Numbered from the stretch's first letter, positions 17,447 through 25,002 are shown. The stretch: DNA of 64,000 nt from CBDBCU01 sp965242615 (GCA_965242615.1 CBDESR010000005.1:868001-932000); one strand, 5' to 3'. The notes: a model not told the origin generated them from the letters alone. Translations and numbers: made by a program.

Positions 17447-17716
17447 ATGACCTACATCATTACCGAACCCTGCGTCGGCGTCAAAGACGCCGCCTGCGTC
17501 GATGTTTGCCCGGTGGACTGCATCTACACCACCGACGCCGACGATATGTACTACATCAGCCCCGATGAGTGCATCGACTGCGCCGCCTGCGAACCGGTCT
17601 GCCCGGTAACCGCCATCTTTGCCGAGGACGCCGTCCCCGGCGAATGGGAGACCTACATCGCCAAAAACTACGACTACTTCAAGAACGCCAACCCGGACGA
17701 CCTGAAACGGAAGTAG
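17447..17716 (+). CDS. 7Fe (3Fe-4S/4Fe-4S) ferredoxin, FdxA type
   Basis: An 89-residue electron carrier. The first cluster motif is PCVGVKDAACVDVCPVDC (Cys-x7-Cys-x3-Cys-Pro, 3Fe-4S type) and the second is CIDCAACEPVCPV (Cys-x2-Cys-x2-Cys-x3-Cys-Pro, 4Fe-4S). The C-terminal extension WETYIAKNYDYFKNANPDDL is typical of FdxA/FdxC proteins. GAGGAG stands 8 nt before the ATG. A textbook terminator follows. It probably serves as general low-potential electron donor in the cytoplasm. Confidence 0.92.
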   Translation: MTYIITEPCVGVKDAACVDVCPVDCIYTTDADDMYYISPDECIDCAACEPVCPVTAIFAEDAVPGEWETYIAKNYDYFKNANPDDLKRK

Positions 17717-17756
17717 CCCAGCCCGCCCCTGGTCAGCCCTTTGCCCCATAAGCAAA

Positions 17757-17791
17757 CCCCCGTCCCATTTTCCGGGACGGGGGTTTTGTTG
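17757..17791 (+). terminator. Rho-independent terminator of the ferredoxin gene
   Basis: CCCCCGTCCC / GGGACGGGGG, a 10-bp perfect stem with a 7-nt loop followed by TTTTGTTGTT, 41 bp past the ferredoxin stop. Confidence 0.9.
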
Positions 17792-17825
17792 TTGCCCCTC
17801 ACCCGTTTCGCCAAGATAGCGTTGT

Positions 17826-17902
17826 ATTTTAGGTGGTTTAGCCGGCGATTTGGCTCGTACTCTTACTGCAAAACCCGAATTTGCCAATCAAACCACCTAA
17901 AT
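17826..17902. repeat. Inverted repeat with ATTTAGGTGGTTT ends
   Basis: ATTTTAGGTGGTTT (17826-17839) and AAACCACCTAAAT (17890-17902) are inverted copies about 50 bp apart, in the 340-bp gap between the ferredoxin terminator and the next gene. The flanks and interior are less GC-rich than the surroundings. It may be a miniature element or an operator pair. Nothing else is recognised in the gap. Confidence 0.5.
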
Positions 17903-18057
17903 CGGAATGCTACCCACCCCCATTCCATTGCCAGAGGGGGCGCAAAACCGCATAATGGGGGCAGGTTTTGGGTTCCGGCGTAATCCGGGGCGGGAATGGC
18001 TTGGCGGCCCGGAGCCGCTGGCAGTTGGCGAATCGACCCGGGAAAAGGGAGAGCGTT

Positions 18058-18993
18058 ATGAAAGTGGGATTTATCGGTTTGGGGACGATGGGCGGGAGTA
18101 TGGCTTACAACTGCCTGCGGGGAGGCAACGAGATGATTGTCCACGACCTGCGGCGGGAGGCGGCGACGCCGCATCTGGAAGCCGGGGCGACCTGGGCGGA
18201 TACGCCGCGGGAAGTGGCGGCGGCGGCCGAAGTGGTCTTTACTTCCCTGCCTGGCCCGGTGGAAGTGGAGGCGGTGGCTTTGGGCGATGATGGGCTGCTG
18301 GAGGGTTTGAGCGCGGGGAAGGTCTATTTTGACCTGAGCACCAACTCGCCGACGGTCATCCGCCGCATTTATGAAATCTATGCGGCGCAGGGTATCGCGA
18401 TGCTGGATGCGCCGGTCAGCGGCGGGCCGCGGGGGGCGCGCAGCGGCAACCTGGCGATCTGGGTCGGCGGCGACCGGGAGGTGTTCGACCGGTACAAGCC
18501 GGTGCTGGATGCTATCGGCGACAAAGCCTATTATGTGGGGGCCATTGGCTGCGGGGCCGTCGCCAAGCTGGTGCATAACTGCTCCGGGTACATTATCCAG
18601 TGCGCTTTGGCGGAAACCTTTACGATGGGAGTTAAGGCGGGGGTGGAGCCGCTGGCCTTGTGGCAGGCGGTGCGCCGCGGCGCGCAGGGCCGGCGGGGGA
18701 CTTTCGAGGGATTGGCGGAACATTTGCTGCCGGGCAACTTTGACCCGCCGGATTTTGCGCTGCAACTGGCGCGGAAGGATGTGGATTTGGCGGTGGGCGT
18801 AGGCCGGGAGTTTAATGTGCCGATGCGGTTGGCTAATCTGGCGCTGGCCGAGTTGACCGAGGCGATTAACCGGGGCTGGGGACAGCGGGATTCCCGGGTG
18901 GCGATGCTGCTGCAAGAGGAACGAGCCGGGGTCGAGGTGCGGGTGGCGGAGGAGGTTTTGCGGCGGGTACTGGAGGAGGAGCGGGGGGAGTAG
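18058..18993 (+). CDS. NAD(P)-dependent 3-hydroxyisobutyrate dehydrogenase-family oxidoreductase
   Basis: A 311-residue beta-hydroxyacid dehydrogenase. The Rossmann motif GFIGLGTMGGSMA is at 4-16. The substrate-binding phrase DAPVSGGPRGARSGNLAIWVGG is near 119, and GCGAVAKLVHN contains the catalytic Lys. The C-terminal helical domain reads ALAETFTMGVKAGVEP and ARKDVDLAVGVGREFNVPMRLAN. ATG at 18058 follows GGGAGAG; upstream in-frame codons are unlike the family. Family members oxidise 3-hydroxyisobutyrate, tartronate semialdehyde or similar acids. It probably works with the CoA-based acid catabolism genes in this region. Confidence 0.9.
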   Translation: MKVGFIGLGTMGGSMAYNCLRGGNEMIVHDLRREAATPHLEAGATWADTPREVAAAAEVVFTSLPGPVEVEAVALGDDGLLEGLSAGKVYFDLSTNSPTVIRRIYEIYAAQGIAMLDAPVSGGPRGARSGNLAIWVGGDREVFDRYKPVLDAIGDKAYYVGAIGCGAVAKLVHNCSGYIIQCALAETFTMGVKAGVEPLALWQAVRRGAQGRRGTFEGLAEHLLPGNFDPPDFALQLARKDVDLAVGVGREFNVPMRLANLALAELTEAINRGWGQRDSRVAMLLQEERAGVEVRVAEEVLRRVLEEERGE

Positions 18994-19023
18994 GGGCGGT
19001 TGATGGGGATGGGGGGATATAGC

Positions 19024-19101
19024 GGTTCCGTTCTGTTGCGGATGAAATGAACTTTTCGGCAATATCGTAAAGTTGAAAATCATCCATAAGAAAACGGCAT
19101 C
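19024..19101. repeat. Short inverted-terminal repeat element, copy 2
   Basis: Reverse-complement copy of the element at 10608-10685; the core GCAATATCGTAAAGTTGAAA and the left end GGTTCCGTTCTGTTGCGGAT are kept, while the right end (CATCCATAAGAAAACGGCATCC) has drifted. It sits between the HIBADH gene and the MaoC pair. Confidence 0.75.
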
Positions 19102-19177
19102 CCTTGACCCAACCCTTTCCGTCCATTAGTATAAGGGGCAACAATCAGCCAAGGCAAAATCAGCCGGAGGGTAGTAT

Positions 19178-19600
19178 ATGGCCGCTGAAACGCTGAAACC
19201 CTTTAACTACGCCGATATTGAAATCGGCGAGGAACTGGGTTCCTACGAGTATGTCCTGACCCAGGAGATGCTGGACAACTTCCGGGCGTCGGTAGATGAC
19301 CCGGACGCTCCCTTTCCGACCCTGGCGGTCAAGCACGACGCTACCGCCTTTGCGATGGTCTATGATGACCAGACCGGCGGCGTGAACGCCGGCAACGAAG
19401 TGGAGTTTTTCAACCCGCCCCTTCCCGGCAAGAAAATCCGGGTCACCGGGCGGATCCACGACAAGTACCTGCGGCGGGACAAGCCCTATATGGTCATCGA
19501 AGCCACCGCCGAGGACGAGGACGGCCGCCTGCTGGAAAAGCTGCGGACTTACCAGATGAAAAAACCTGACGAGGTGGGAAAGAAATGGCATCCCAAGTAA
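19178..19600 (+). CDS. MaoC-like hot-dog dehydratase, N-terminal type
   Basis: A 140-residue protein of the FAS1-type/MaoC N-terminal dehydratase group: IGEELGSYEYVLTQEMLDNFRASVDD, an aromatic and hydrophobic core, then VEFFNPPLPGKKIRVTGRI and MVIEATAEDEDGRLLEKLRTYQM. It lacks the catalytic Asp/His hydratase motif, which is found in the next protein. The reading frames overlap by 16 bp, so translation is coupled and the two chains probably form one heteromeric (R)-specific enoyl-CoA hydratase or mesaconyl-type dehydratase. SD GGAGGG lies upstream of the ATG. Confidence 0.8.
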   Translation: MAAETLKPFNYADIEIGEELGSYEYVLTQEMLDNFRASVDDPDAPFPTLAVKHDATAFAMVYDDQTGGVNAGNEVEFFNPPLPGKKIRVTGRIHDKYLRRDKPYMVIEATAEDEDGRLLEKLRTYQMKKPDEVGKKWHPK

Positions 19601-20004
19601 TCCCGGATAACGCCCCCATCCCTACGCTGACCAAGGCCATCACCCAGGACAGCATTAACCGGTTCGAGTCCTGCGGCATCCTGGAACGGCAGAACATCCA
19701 CAACGACCCGGAACTGGCGGCCCAACGGCTCGGCACCACCTACCCCATCGCCTCGGGGCGGATGTCCATAACCTTTGCCGCCGAAGCCCTGCGGAAGTTT
19801 TTCGGGCCGGAAGTCTTTAACCACACCGGCAGCGTCAACCTCAAGTTCCTGCGCCCGGTCAAGGGCGGCGATACCGTAACCGTCTCCGGCGCGGTTATCG
19901 ACCAGCAGCCGGTTGAGCAGGGAACGCAGGTAACGGTGCAGGTGCAGTGCCAAAACCAGAACGGCGACACCACCGCCGTGGGGCAAGGTTCGGCCATAGT
20001 CTAG
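19585..20004 (+). CDS. MaoC-family dehydratase, catalytic type
   Basis: A 139-residue hot-dog protein carrying the hydratase-2-like motif as NIHNDPELAAQRLG with His and Asp in place, followed by YPIASGRMS and VNLKFLRPVKGGDTVTVSGAV. It should supply the active site for the partner encoded immediately upstream (16-bp overlap). Family activity is addition of water to 2-enoyl-CoA or related thioesters. Substrate is not determined; the CoA transferases and HIBADH-type enzyme nearby are consistent with short-chain acid catabolism. Confidence 0.85.
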   Translation: MASQVIPDNAPIPTLTKAITQDSINRFESCGILERQNIHNDPELAAQRLGTTYPIASGRMSITFAAEALRKFFGPEVFNHTGSVNLKFLRPVKGGDTVTVSGAVIDQQPVEQGTQVTVQVQCQNQNGDTTAVGQGSAIV

Positions 20005-20175
20005 CGGCGGGCTGGGGTGGTTTTTCACCGGGGGAGACGGACGGCGGGATGCGGCGGGCTATTTAGCAGCGCAACTATCCCTTTCCCCGGTAACCGGGCC
20101 ATTGCCCCGGCCGCCCAATTGCGCTACACTAACCCCCGTTGCCATCCCCATACCCAGCAGCAAAAGGAGAGCGTT

Positions 20176-20478
20176 ATGGCCGGAGCAGAGTTCGGCAAGG
20201 TGGAAGTGGACATCGTCTATTGCGTCCCTTGAGGCTATCACGCAGTCGCCATGTGGCTGGCGGCCGAGTTTCTCAAGGGGGACAACCCCGGCGACATCGC
20301 CATCAAACTGACCCCAGCCGGCAATGGCCGCCTCGAGGTCTATCTGGACGGCGCCAAAATTTTCGACCGCAAGGAGGAGGACGGGGTGTATCCCAACCTG
20401 TCCCGGGCCAACGAGTTGAAAATGGAAATCGCCGAGAAAATTTTTGAGGTGGACGAGGCGGTGGCGGCCGGCCGCTGA
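20176..20478 (+). CDS. SelW-like Rdx-family selenoprotein with in-frame UGA (Sec at residue 19)
   Basis: Reading through the TGA at 20230-20232 gives one continuous 100-residue protein with a SelW/Rdx thioredoxin-like fold. VEVDIVYCVP-U-GYHAVAMWLA places Sec exactly at the second position of the family's Cys-x-x-Cys/Sec redox motif. Downstream, NGRLEVYLDGAKIF and DGVYPNLSRANELK match the typical Rdx strand, Asp-Gly turn and Phe/Tyr-Pro segment. AAAGGAGAG precedes the ATG. Known relatives reduce or bind thiols or selenols; the partner is unknown. Separate ORF calls split it into a 5' piece ending at the TGA and a 3' piece starting at 20251. Sequencing error or decay is less likely, since the frame is open on both sides and the UGA falls on the catalytic position. 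Confidence 0.82.
20230..20262 (+). promoter_or_regulatory. Candidate bacterial SECIS region
   Basis: UGA at 20230-20232 is followed by a small hairpin: CAG (20243-20245) and CC (20249-20250) can pair with GG-CTG (20255-20259) around the loop ATGT, which falls 19-22 nt after the UGA, the usual distance of bacterial SECIS apical loops. The alternative GCC-ATGT-GGC pairing is also possible. Bacterial SECIS elements vary greatly, so this is only a position-and-fold argument. Confidence 0.35.
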
Positions 20479-20526
20479 TGCCCGGCCCGCCCCGCTAGTT
20501 CCCGGCCCAACCGTTCGGCATATCTA

Positions 20527-20556
20527 CCGCCATTCCCGCCACCGTGGGAATGGCGG
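20527..20556. repeat. Perfect palindrome CCGCCATTCCC...GGGAATGGCGG
   Basis: Eleven-base-pair stem with 8-nt loop between the selenoprotein gene and the pentapeptide gene. No T-tract follows on either strand, so it is more likely a REP-type element of the ATTCCC/GGGAAT family than a terminator. Confidence 0.65.
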
Positions 20557-20578
20557 CAACATTGAGGGAGATAATATC

Positions 20579-21280
20579 GTGGCTAATCCCGAACATCTGG
20601 CGGCCGCCCGGCAGGGCCGGGAAGTCCTGGCGCAATGGGCGGCGGAACATCCCGATACGCCTTTGGATTTGTCCGGGGCTGACTTGTCCGGTCTCAACCT
20701 GGCGGGTGTCCGTTTGCGCCGCGCCAATCTGGAAGGGGCTGACCTGTCCCGCGCCCGGCTGACGCGCGCCAATCTTTCCGCCGCCAACCTGGCCGGGGCT
20801 AACCTGGAGAGCGCGGACTTGGGCCGGGCCGGAATGACCGGGGCCAATCTGGAGGGGGCTAACCTGACCAATGTCAATATGTTCTGGGCCGACGCCAAGC
20901 AGTCCAACGCTCGGGGGCTTATCCTGCGGGCGTCCCATCTAATGCGGGCATCCTTTATGTCCGCCGACCTGACTGGCGCCGACCTCAGCCAGACCACGAT
21001 GATTGAGGCGGATTTGCGGAGCGCCAACCTGACGGCGGCCCGGTTTCAGGGGGCCAATATGAACGGGGCGGATTTGAGCCGGGCCACTATGGATGGGGCG
21101 GATTTTACCCTGGCGATGATTCGGGATTCCCTGTGGATTATGGCCGATATGCGGGGAGCCAACTTTGACAAAGCCAGCCTGCACCGTTCCGACCTGAATA
21201 TGGCTAAATACGACGAAACTACCAAGTTTCCGCCGCACTTCGACCCCAACGACACCGGCTATAAGGATGTGCTGGATTAG
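20579..21280 (+). CDS. Pentapeptide-repeat protein
   Basis: About 233 residues, mostly pentapeptide repeats of the A(D/N)LXX type from residue 30 to 205: LSGADLSGLNLAGVRL, ANLEGADLSRARLTRANLS, ADLTGADLSQTTMIEADLR and others. These fold as a right-handed square beta-helix. The GTG at 20579 is chosen because GAGGGAG stands 7 nt upstream; longer in-frame starts run through the selenoprotein gene. No signal peptide. Some pentapeptide proteins mimic DNA and protect gyrase, others are of unknown role; sequence alone does not decide. The C-terminal 30 residues (FPPHFDPNDTGYKDVLD) are non-repetitive. Confidence 0.87.
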   Translation: MANPEHLAAARQGREVLAQWAAEHPDTPLDLSGADLSGLNLAGVRLRRANLEGADLSRARLTRANLSAANLAGANLESADLGRAGMTGANLEGANLTNVNMFWADAKQSNARGLILRASHLMRASFMSADLTGADLSQTTMIEADLRSANLTAARFQGANMNGADLSRATMDGADFTLAMIRDSLWIMADMRGANFDKASLHRSDLNMAKYDETTKFPPHFDPNDTGYKDVLD

Positions 21281-21304
21281 GCGGTTCCGCCCGGCGACCG
21301 CCCC

Positions 21305-21871
21305 CTAATTAAGCAGCTTTTCCGGCACCGTGCGGTAGCCGCCCTTATATTCGCTGAAGTCGGATTGCACCGACAGTTGCGCCTCGTAACTGCCCGGCGG
21401 CAGGAAAGACACGGCGAAGTTCATCTGCGTCTGGCCGGCTTGGGCATTCTTGACCACCGGCCCGTTCCATTCGGGCGCGCCCAGCAGCCGATAGCGGAAA
21501 TAAACCGGCGTCGGCGCGCCGATGCAGCCCAGCCGCGCCGTAACTTTCAGGCGCGGCCGCGGGTCGGGAGTTTCCAGTTCCGGCACCGGCACATAGCGGC
21601 CCATGGCCACATAAGCCGACCGCACTTCCGGCCGGCAGCCGGGTGGTAGCGGCGTGGGCGTCGCCGGCGGCCCCGCTGTCGGTTCGGGCGTCGGTTCCGA
21701 AGTCAGCGGCGGGCCGTTAGGCGCAGCGGCAGGAGCGGCCGCTGCCGGTTCCCCGGCAACCGGAGACTCCGGCGCCGCCGTAGCCGCCGGGCCGCCGCGG
21801 CACGCTATGGCGGCCGCCATCAGCAGGCAAAGCGCAAAGAGCGATAGGGCGGTTCGAGTCATCAGCAACAT
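21305..21871 (-). CDS. Putative lipoprotein with Pro/Ala/Thr-rich linker
   Basis: A 188-residue exported protein: signal peptide with lipobox MAAAIAC, then a 55-residue low-complexity linker rich in Ala, Pro, Thr and Glu (EPTPEPTAGPPATPTPLPP), then a beta-rich globular domain with two Cys (GCRPEVRS and RLGCIGAP) and FAVSFLPPGSYEAQLSV. The first ATG has GGAG 11 nt upstream. The fold resembles an Ig-like domain but I cannot name the family. It converges with the pentapeptide gene. Confidence 0.65.
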   Translation of the reverse strand: MLLMTRTALSLFALCLLMAAAIACRGGPAATAAPESPVAGEPAAAAPAAAPNGPPLTSEPTPEPTAGPPATPTPLPPGCRPEVRSAYVAMGRYVPVPELETPDPRPRLKVTARLGCIGAPTPVYFRYRLLGAPEWNGPVVKNAQAGQTQMNFAVSFLPPGSYEAQLSVQSDFSEYKGGYRTVPEKLLN

Positions 21872-21904
21872 CTGTGGCGCAGCTCCGGGCCGGCGGGATG
21901 AACC

Positions 21905-22501
21905 CTACCGCACCGGCACCGGCCGATCCGCTTTATGGGCGGCAATGGTTTCCGTATCCCAGAAACGGGAAAAGTGCAGCGCCCGGGGGCAGTGGCCGTA
22001 GGCTTCATCCACTTCCACCAGAATGCCTTGCAGATGATAGCCCCGCTCGTCCGGCTCGTACAAGGCAACTTCCACTTCCAGCTGCTGCAACTCGGCTTGG
22101 TCCACAATGCTGACCCGCCCGTTGACCCGCACCGTGTCGTTGACGCCGGGAATCAGGAAAATCAGCCCCACATGGGGGTTGGCGTCCATATTCAGGTAGG
22201 ACTGAAAGAGGCGGTTGCCGGCCACATCCGGCACCAGCAGATGGCGGTCGTCCAGCACCTTGACGAACCCCGGCTGGCCGCCCTTGGGCGAAGCGTCGCA
22301 GTTGCCGGCGGCGTCGCTGGTCGCCATCACCGCAAAGGGCGACTGGCGGATAAACTCCTGCACAAAGGGCGTCATCCGATTGATGACCTTGGTAACGGCC
22401 CGCCCGTTGGGGTCGGGCGCGCCAAAGACGGCGGTAAAGCGGTTATCGTCGGTAATGGGATAAGGGGCTTGGGCCGGGTTGGCCTGGATGGTAGTAGTCA
22501 T
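21905..22501 (-). CDS. Pyridoxamine 5'-phosphate oxidase-family flavoprotein
   Basis: A 198-residue FMN split-barrel protein. ITDDNRFTAVFGAPDPNGRAVTKVINRMTPFVQEFI is a characteristic N-terminus of the MSMEG_1061-type group. SPFAVMATSDAAGNCDASPKGGQPGFVKV and VGLIFLIPGVNDTVRVNGRVSIV form the FMN-binding barrel. The C-terminal VDEAYGHCPRALHFSRFWD is shared by the group. FMN- or F420-linked reduction of an unknown substrate is likely. The gene stands between the lipoprotein gene and the nuclease-domain gene, on the same strand as both. Confidence 0.87.
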   Translation of the reverse strand: MTTTIQANPAQAPYPITDDNRFTAVFGAPDPNGRAVTKVINRMTPFVQEFIRQSPFAVMATSDAAGNCDASPKGGQPGFVKVLDDRHLLVPDVAGNRLFQSYLNMDANPHVGLIFLIPGVNDTVRVNGRVSIVDQAELQQLEVEVALYEPDERGYHLQGILVEVDEAYGHCPRALHFSRFWDTETIAAHKADRPVPVR

Positions 22502-22541
22502 AAGCCGGCTCCTTTAAGGTTTTTTGCGATTGGGGGATAGT

Positions 22542-23711
22542 TTAACTGTCGGGAGGCAAGTCGCGCAACTCCCCCAACACCCGCTCCAGCCGCGCCGCCA
22601 GCAAGTCGATGTTGGCGGGGTCTGCGGCGTCTGCGTGGGAAATGGCGTAGGAACGGATTCCAGTAGCATCAGCCCGCGTAGCAAACCCATCTTGGGAGAA
22701 CTCGTTGATCCAGTTATCCAGCAGGTCCCGGAGATTTTCGGGAAGGCTCTCGAAAAACCCATCGGTGTTATTGCCGGCTCCAAAGAAAAACCCTTTCCGG
22801 CCTCCCCAGCCTACTGCCTCCGGCTCGTAAAGCCACGCCACAGCTATGGGCCTGTTCCAAGCGGGACAGCTTTGCCGAATGGTTATACTGCTGACCCTCC
22901 CCCGACAAGCAGCTCCATGCTCTTGAGCCACTTTGAATAGACGCCTAGCAGCATCTTGAACTGCCGGGTCATCAAAGCTGTCTATAAAAGTCGCTTCGGT
23001 ATGGCTAGGTTGAGAACCCGACCGTCGCTCCCGCGCAGCTACAGACTCAGGAGTCCGTCCAATAACCCGCGGCACCAAGGTACTGCCGGTTTCCCCCAAG
23101 AACTGCTTGATTTCCACCGCAAGCACGTTGATGTTGGTCATCTGTTCGTTGAGAAACTCCACCACCCGAGTCAGTTCATCAGGGATTCCATCAGCCACGA
23201 AAAGCAGGCACATCCGGCCAGCCCGCAGGTTATCATCTACCCGTTGCCAGAAAGAATCGGCGTCTGGTTCCTCTTTCAGTAGCTCAGCAAGCACTTCGTC
23301 CGGGGTTTGCCCGGCGGCGGAAACCCTTTCCTCAAAGGCTTGGCGGATGTCCCCAACACTCAAGGTCAGTTTGGCGTGGGCAGCATAGTCCAGCATCTGA
23401 CCTACTATGGAACGGCGGATCTCCGAATTGTCCCGCCGTTTAACTTCCACCAAAGTAGGAATAGCGTCTTGGTCAATGAACAGGTGGTCAACATACCAGC
23501 GATGACTACCGCCGACGGTGTCGGCGATGCCCTGCTCTTGGCGAATCAGGATGAACCGACGGGGATTGTCCGGGTTCATCTGCTCCCCGGACAGTAGATA
23601 GGGATAGTCGGCTACCAATTTCTGCAAATCGGCCTCCGCGTCAAAAGGTTTTTCCTGCATCTGCTCAGGCCGGCCTTGCGGGTTCAAGTGGTAAATGTGC
23701 TGCTGGGTCAA
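22542..23711 (-). CDS. PD-(D/E)XK nuclease fused to a shared uncharacterised domain
   Basis: A 389-residue protein with two parts. The N-terminal half is nuclease-like: WYVDHLFIDQDAIPTLVEVKRRDN, near 72, supplies Asp and Glu-x-Lys, and RRSIVGQMLDYAA follows, as in DUF91/NucS-like restriction endonuclease folds. The C-terminal 140 residues (from DPAVQDAARRLFKVAQEHG) carry PIAVAWLYEPEAVGWG, FFFGAG, ESLPENLRDLLDNWINEF and AISHADAAD, a domain repeated in the next two genes upstream. TTG start preceded by AGGAGG with normal spacing. It is the last gene of the three-gene set, 14 bp from its neighbour. A nucleic-acid-targeting defence function is my inference. Confidence 0.72.
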   Translation of the reverse strand: MTQQHIYHLNPQGRPEQMQEKPFDAEADLQKLVADYPYLLSGEQMNPDNPRRFILIRQEQGIADTVGGSHRWYVDHLFIDQDAIPTLVEVKRRDNSEIRRSIVGQMLDYAAHAKLTLSVGDIRQAFEERVSAAGQTPDEVLAELLKEEPDADSFWQRVDDNLRAGRMCLLFVADGIPDELTRVVEFLNEQMTNINVLAVEIKQFLGETGSTLVPRVIGRTPESVAARERRSGSQPSHTEATFIDSFDDPAVQDAARRLFKVAQEHGAACRGRVSSITIRQSCPAWNRPIAVAWLYEPEAVGWGGRKGFFFGAGNNTDGFFESLPENLRDLLDNWINEFSQDGFATRADATGIRSYAISHADAADPANIDLLAARLERVLGELRDLPPDS

Positions 23712-23725
23712 GGGGGTTTGGCCTC

Positions 23726-24199
23726 CTATGCCGGTTCAAGGGTTCGCAAGGCTACCAAGACGTTTTTCAGCCGCTCAGCCAAGTCGTCGATATGGTGGGC
23801 GGCGGTATCGTGGCCTATGCTCCACGCGTCAAGCCCCGCGCTGGACGCCGGCGACGCGTCAGGAAAGTTTGCGAAAGAGTCGGCCCAATTGTCCAGAACC
23901 CGGCGGATATAGGCCGGCACATTCTCATAGCTCCGTCCGCCCGTACCGGCACCAAAGGAAAAGTTATGGGCAGTATGGAATCCGCCGGAATCGGGCGGGA
24001 AAAGCCAAGCGACCGAAAGCGGCAACCGCCATCCGGGGACGTAGCAGCGTAAGCTGATGCCGGTATCGCCGCGGTTAACAAAGCCGCCGTTTTCTATGGC
24101 AACTTCCATCAACCGCTCAGCGGCCTGCCTGGCTTGCGGGCTAGGCATCCTGTCCAAGAACTCGGGAATGGTTATTTTGGGGCGGTGGGGAGTAGTCAA
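23726..24199 (-). CDS. Stand-alone copy of the shared domain (second gene of the set)
   Basis: A 157-residue protein consisting of one copy of the domain seen in the flanking genes: ITIPEFLDRMPSPQARQAAERLMEVA, GDTGISLRC, LPLSVAWLFPPDSGGF, FSFGAG, ENVPAYIRRVLDNWADSF, AWSIGHDTAAHHIDDLAERL. TTG start with AGGAGG upstream. About 60 percent of positions look identical or similar to the third protein by eye. I know no name or function for this domain. It has no membrane segment, signal peptide or obvious catalytic triad; conserved His near 130 and Trp residues could be functional. Confidence 0.62.
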   Translation of the reverse strand: MTTPHRPKITIPEFLDRMPSPQARQAAERLMEVAIENGGFVNRGDTGISLRCYVPGWRLPLSVAWLFPPDSGGFHTAHNFSFGAGTGGRSYENVPAYIRRVLDNWADSFANFPDASPASSAGLDAWSIGHDTAAHHIDDLAERLKNVLVALRTLEPA

Positions 24200-24260
24200 T
24201 TGCTTCCTCCTTGGAATAGGGTGCGAATGTAACGCAGTCTAACAAATGTGATTGGAGTAT

Positions 24261-24842
24261 TCAACCGTCCAAGCCAAGATACGCCTTCACTTCCGCAGAG
24301 GAATAGACCCTTTCCTTGCCTTGCCGAATCCGCTCCAAAATTTCTACGGCTTGGTAGTAATCCTCCCGGGCCTCCGAGTCCAGCATTTGCAAAGCCGCCA
24401 GCACGCCCCGCAGCCGGGCCGCCAGTTCGTCGCCGTGTTTAACGGCGGCGGCGTGGCTTACCGCCCAAGCGGAGACGCCGGTCGAGGATACATCGCAGGC
24501 ATAAGGCGTCTGGGCAAAGGAATCGGCCCAATCTTTCAGTACCTGACGGACTTCGGCCGGCAGGCTTTCCGGCCCTTTCCACAAGGTTTGTCGGCCAAAG
24601 GAAAATTCCCGGGTTTTCATCCAGCCCCGTTCCCCGGGGTACAGCCAAGCCACGGAAATAGGGTTCGGCCAAGCCGGGCTGCTGGGATAGCGGATGCTGA
24701 TGCCGGCATCTCCCCGATAAATAATCCCGCCGCTCTCCCGGGCCACCTCCAGCAGCCGCGCGGCGGTCTGCCTGGCTTGCGGGCTGGGCATCCGCTCCAG
24801 AAACTCGGGAATGGTTATACGATTGCGCTTCCTTTCCGCCAC
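24261..24842 (-). CDS. Shared domain plus C-terminal helical extension (first gene of the set)
   Basis: A 193-residue protein. Residues 5-150 repeat the shared domain (ITIPEFLERMPSPQARQTAARL, GDAGISIRY, PISVAWLYPGERGW, FSFG, ESLPAEVRQVLKDWADSF, AWAVSHAAAV). The last 40 residues are a charged helix ending in GKERVYSSAEVKAYLGL, which resembles the C-terminal segment of small antitoxins and may contact a partner. GTG at 24842 is preferred because GGGAGGA lies just upstream; the longer ORF to 24896 starts in sequence unlike the paralogue. It is divergently transcribed from the CoA transferase, sharing a 160-bp promoter region. Confidence 0.62.
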   Translation of the reverse strand: MAERKRNRITIPEFLERMPSPQARQTAARLLEVARESGGIIYRGDAGISIRYPSSPAWPNPISVAWLYPGERGWMKTREFSFGRQTLWKGPESLPAEVRQVLKDWADSFAQTPYACDVSSTGVSAWAVSHAAAVKHGDELAARLRGVLAALQMLDSEAREDYYQAVEILERIRQGKERVYSSAEVKAYLGLDG

Positions 24843-25002
24843 TTTCCGTCCTCCCGCAAATAAGAGTGGAAACTTGGCATAATTTACCAGATACACCGGC
24901 CTTAATCAACCTTGCCCCCAATCCCCCCACACCTCCCGCCCCTTGTGCTAATATATACCCGGCAAACGGGAATCGCCGCAAAGTTTAGGAGGTATGGTTG
25001 GA

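Noticed and set aside
17863..19083. 406-codon minus-strand frame
   Set aside because: Antisense of the HIBADH gene; His/Pro/Gln-rich product.
20230..20232. Reading the TGA as a true stop, with two separate small genes
   Set aside because: The 3' part starting at 20251 would have no SD and would begin in the middle of an Rdx helix; the 5' part of 18 codons ends at the redox motif. Read-through as Sec explains both.
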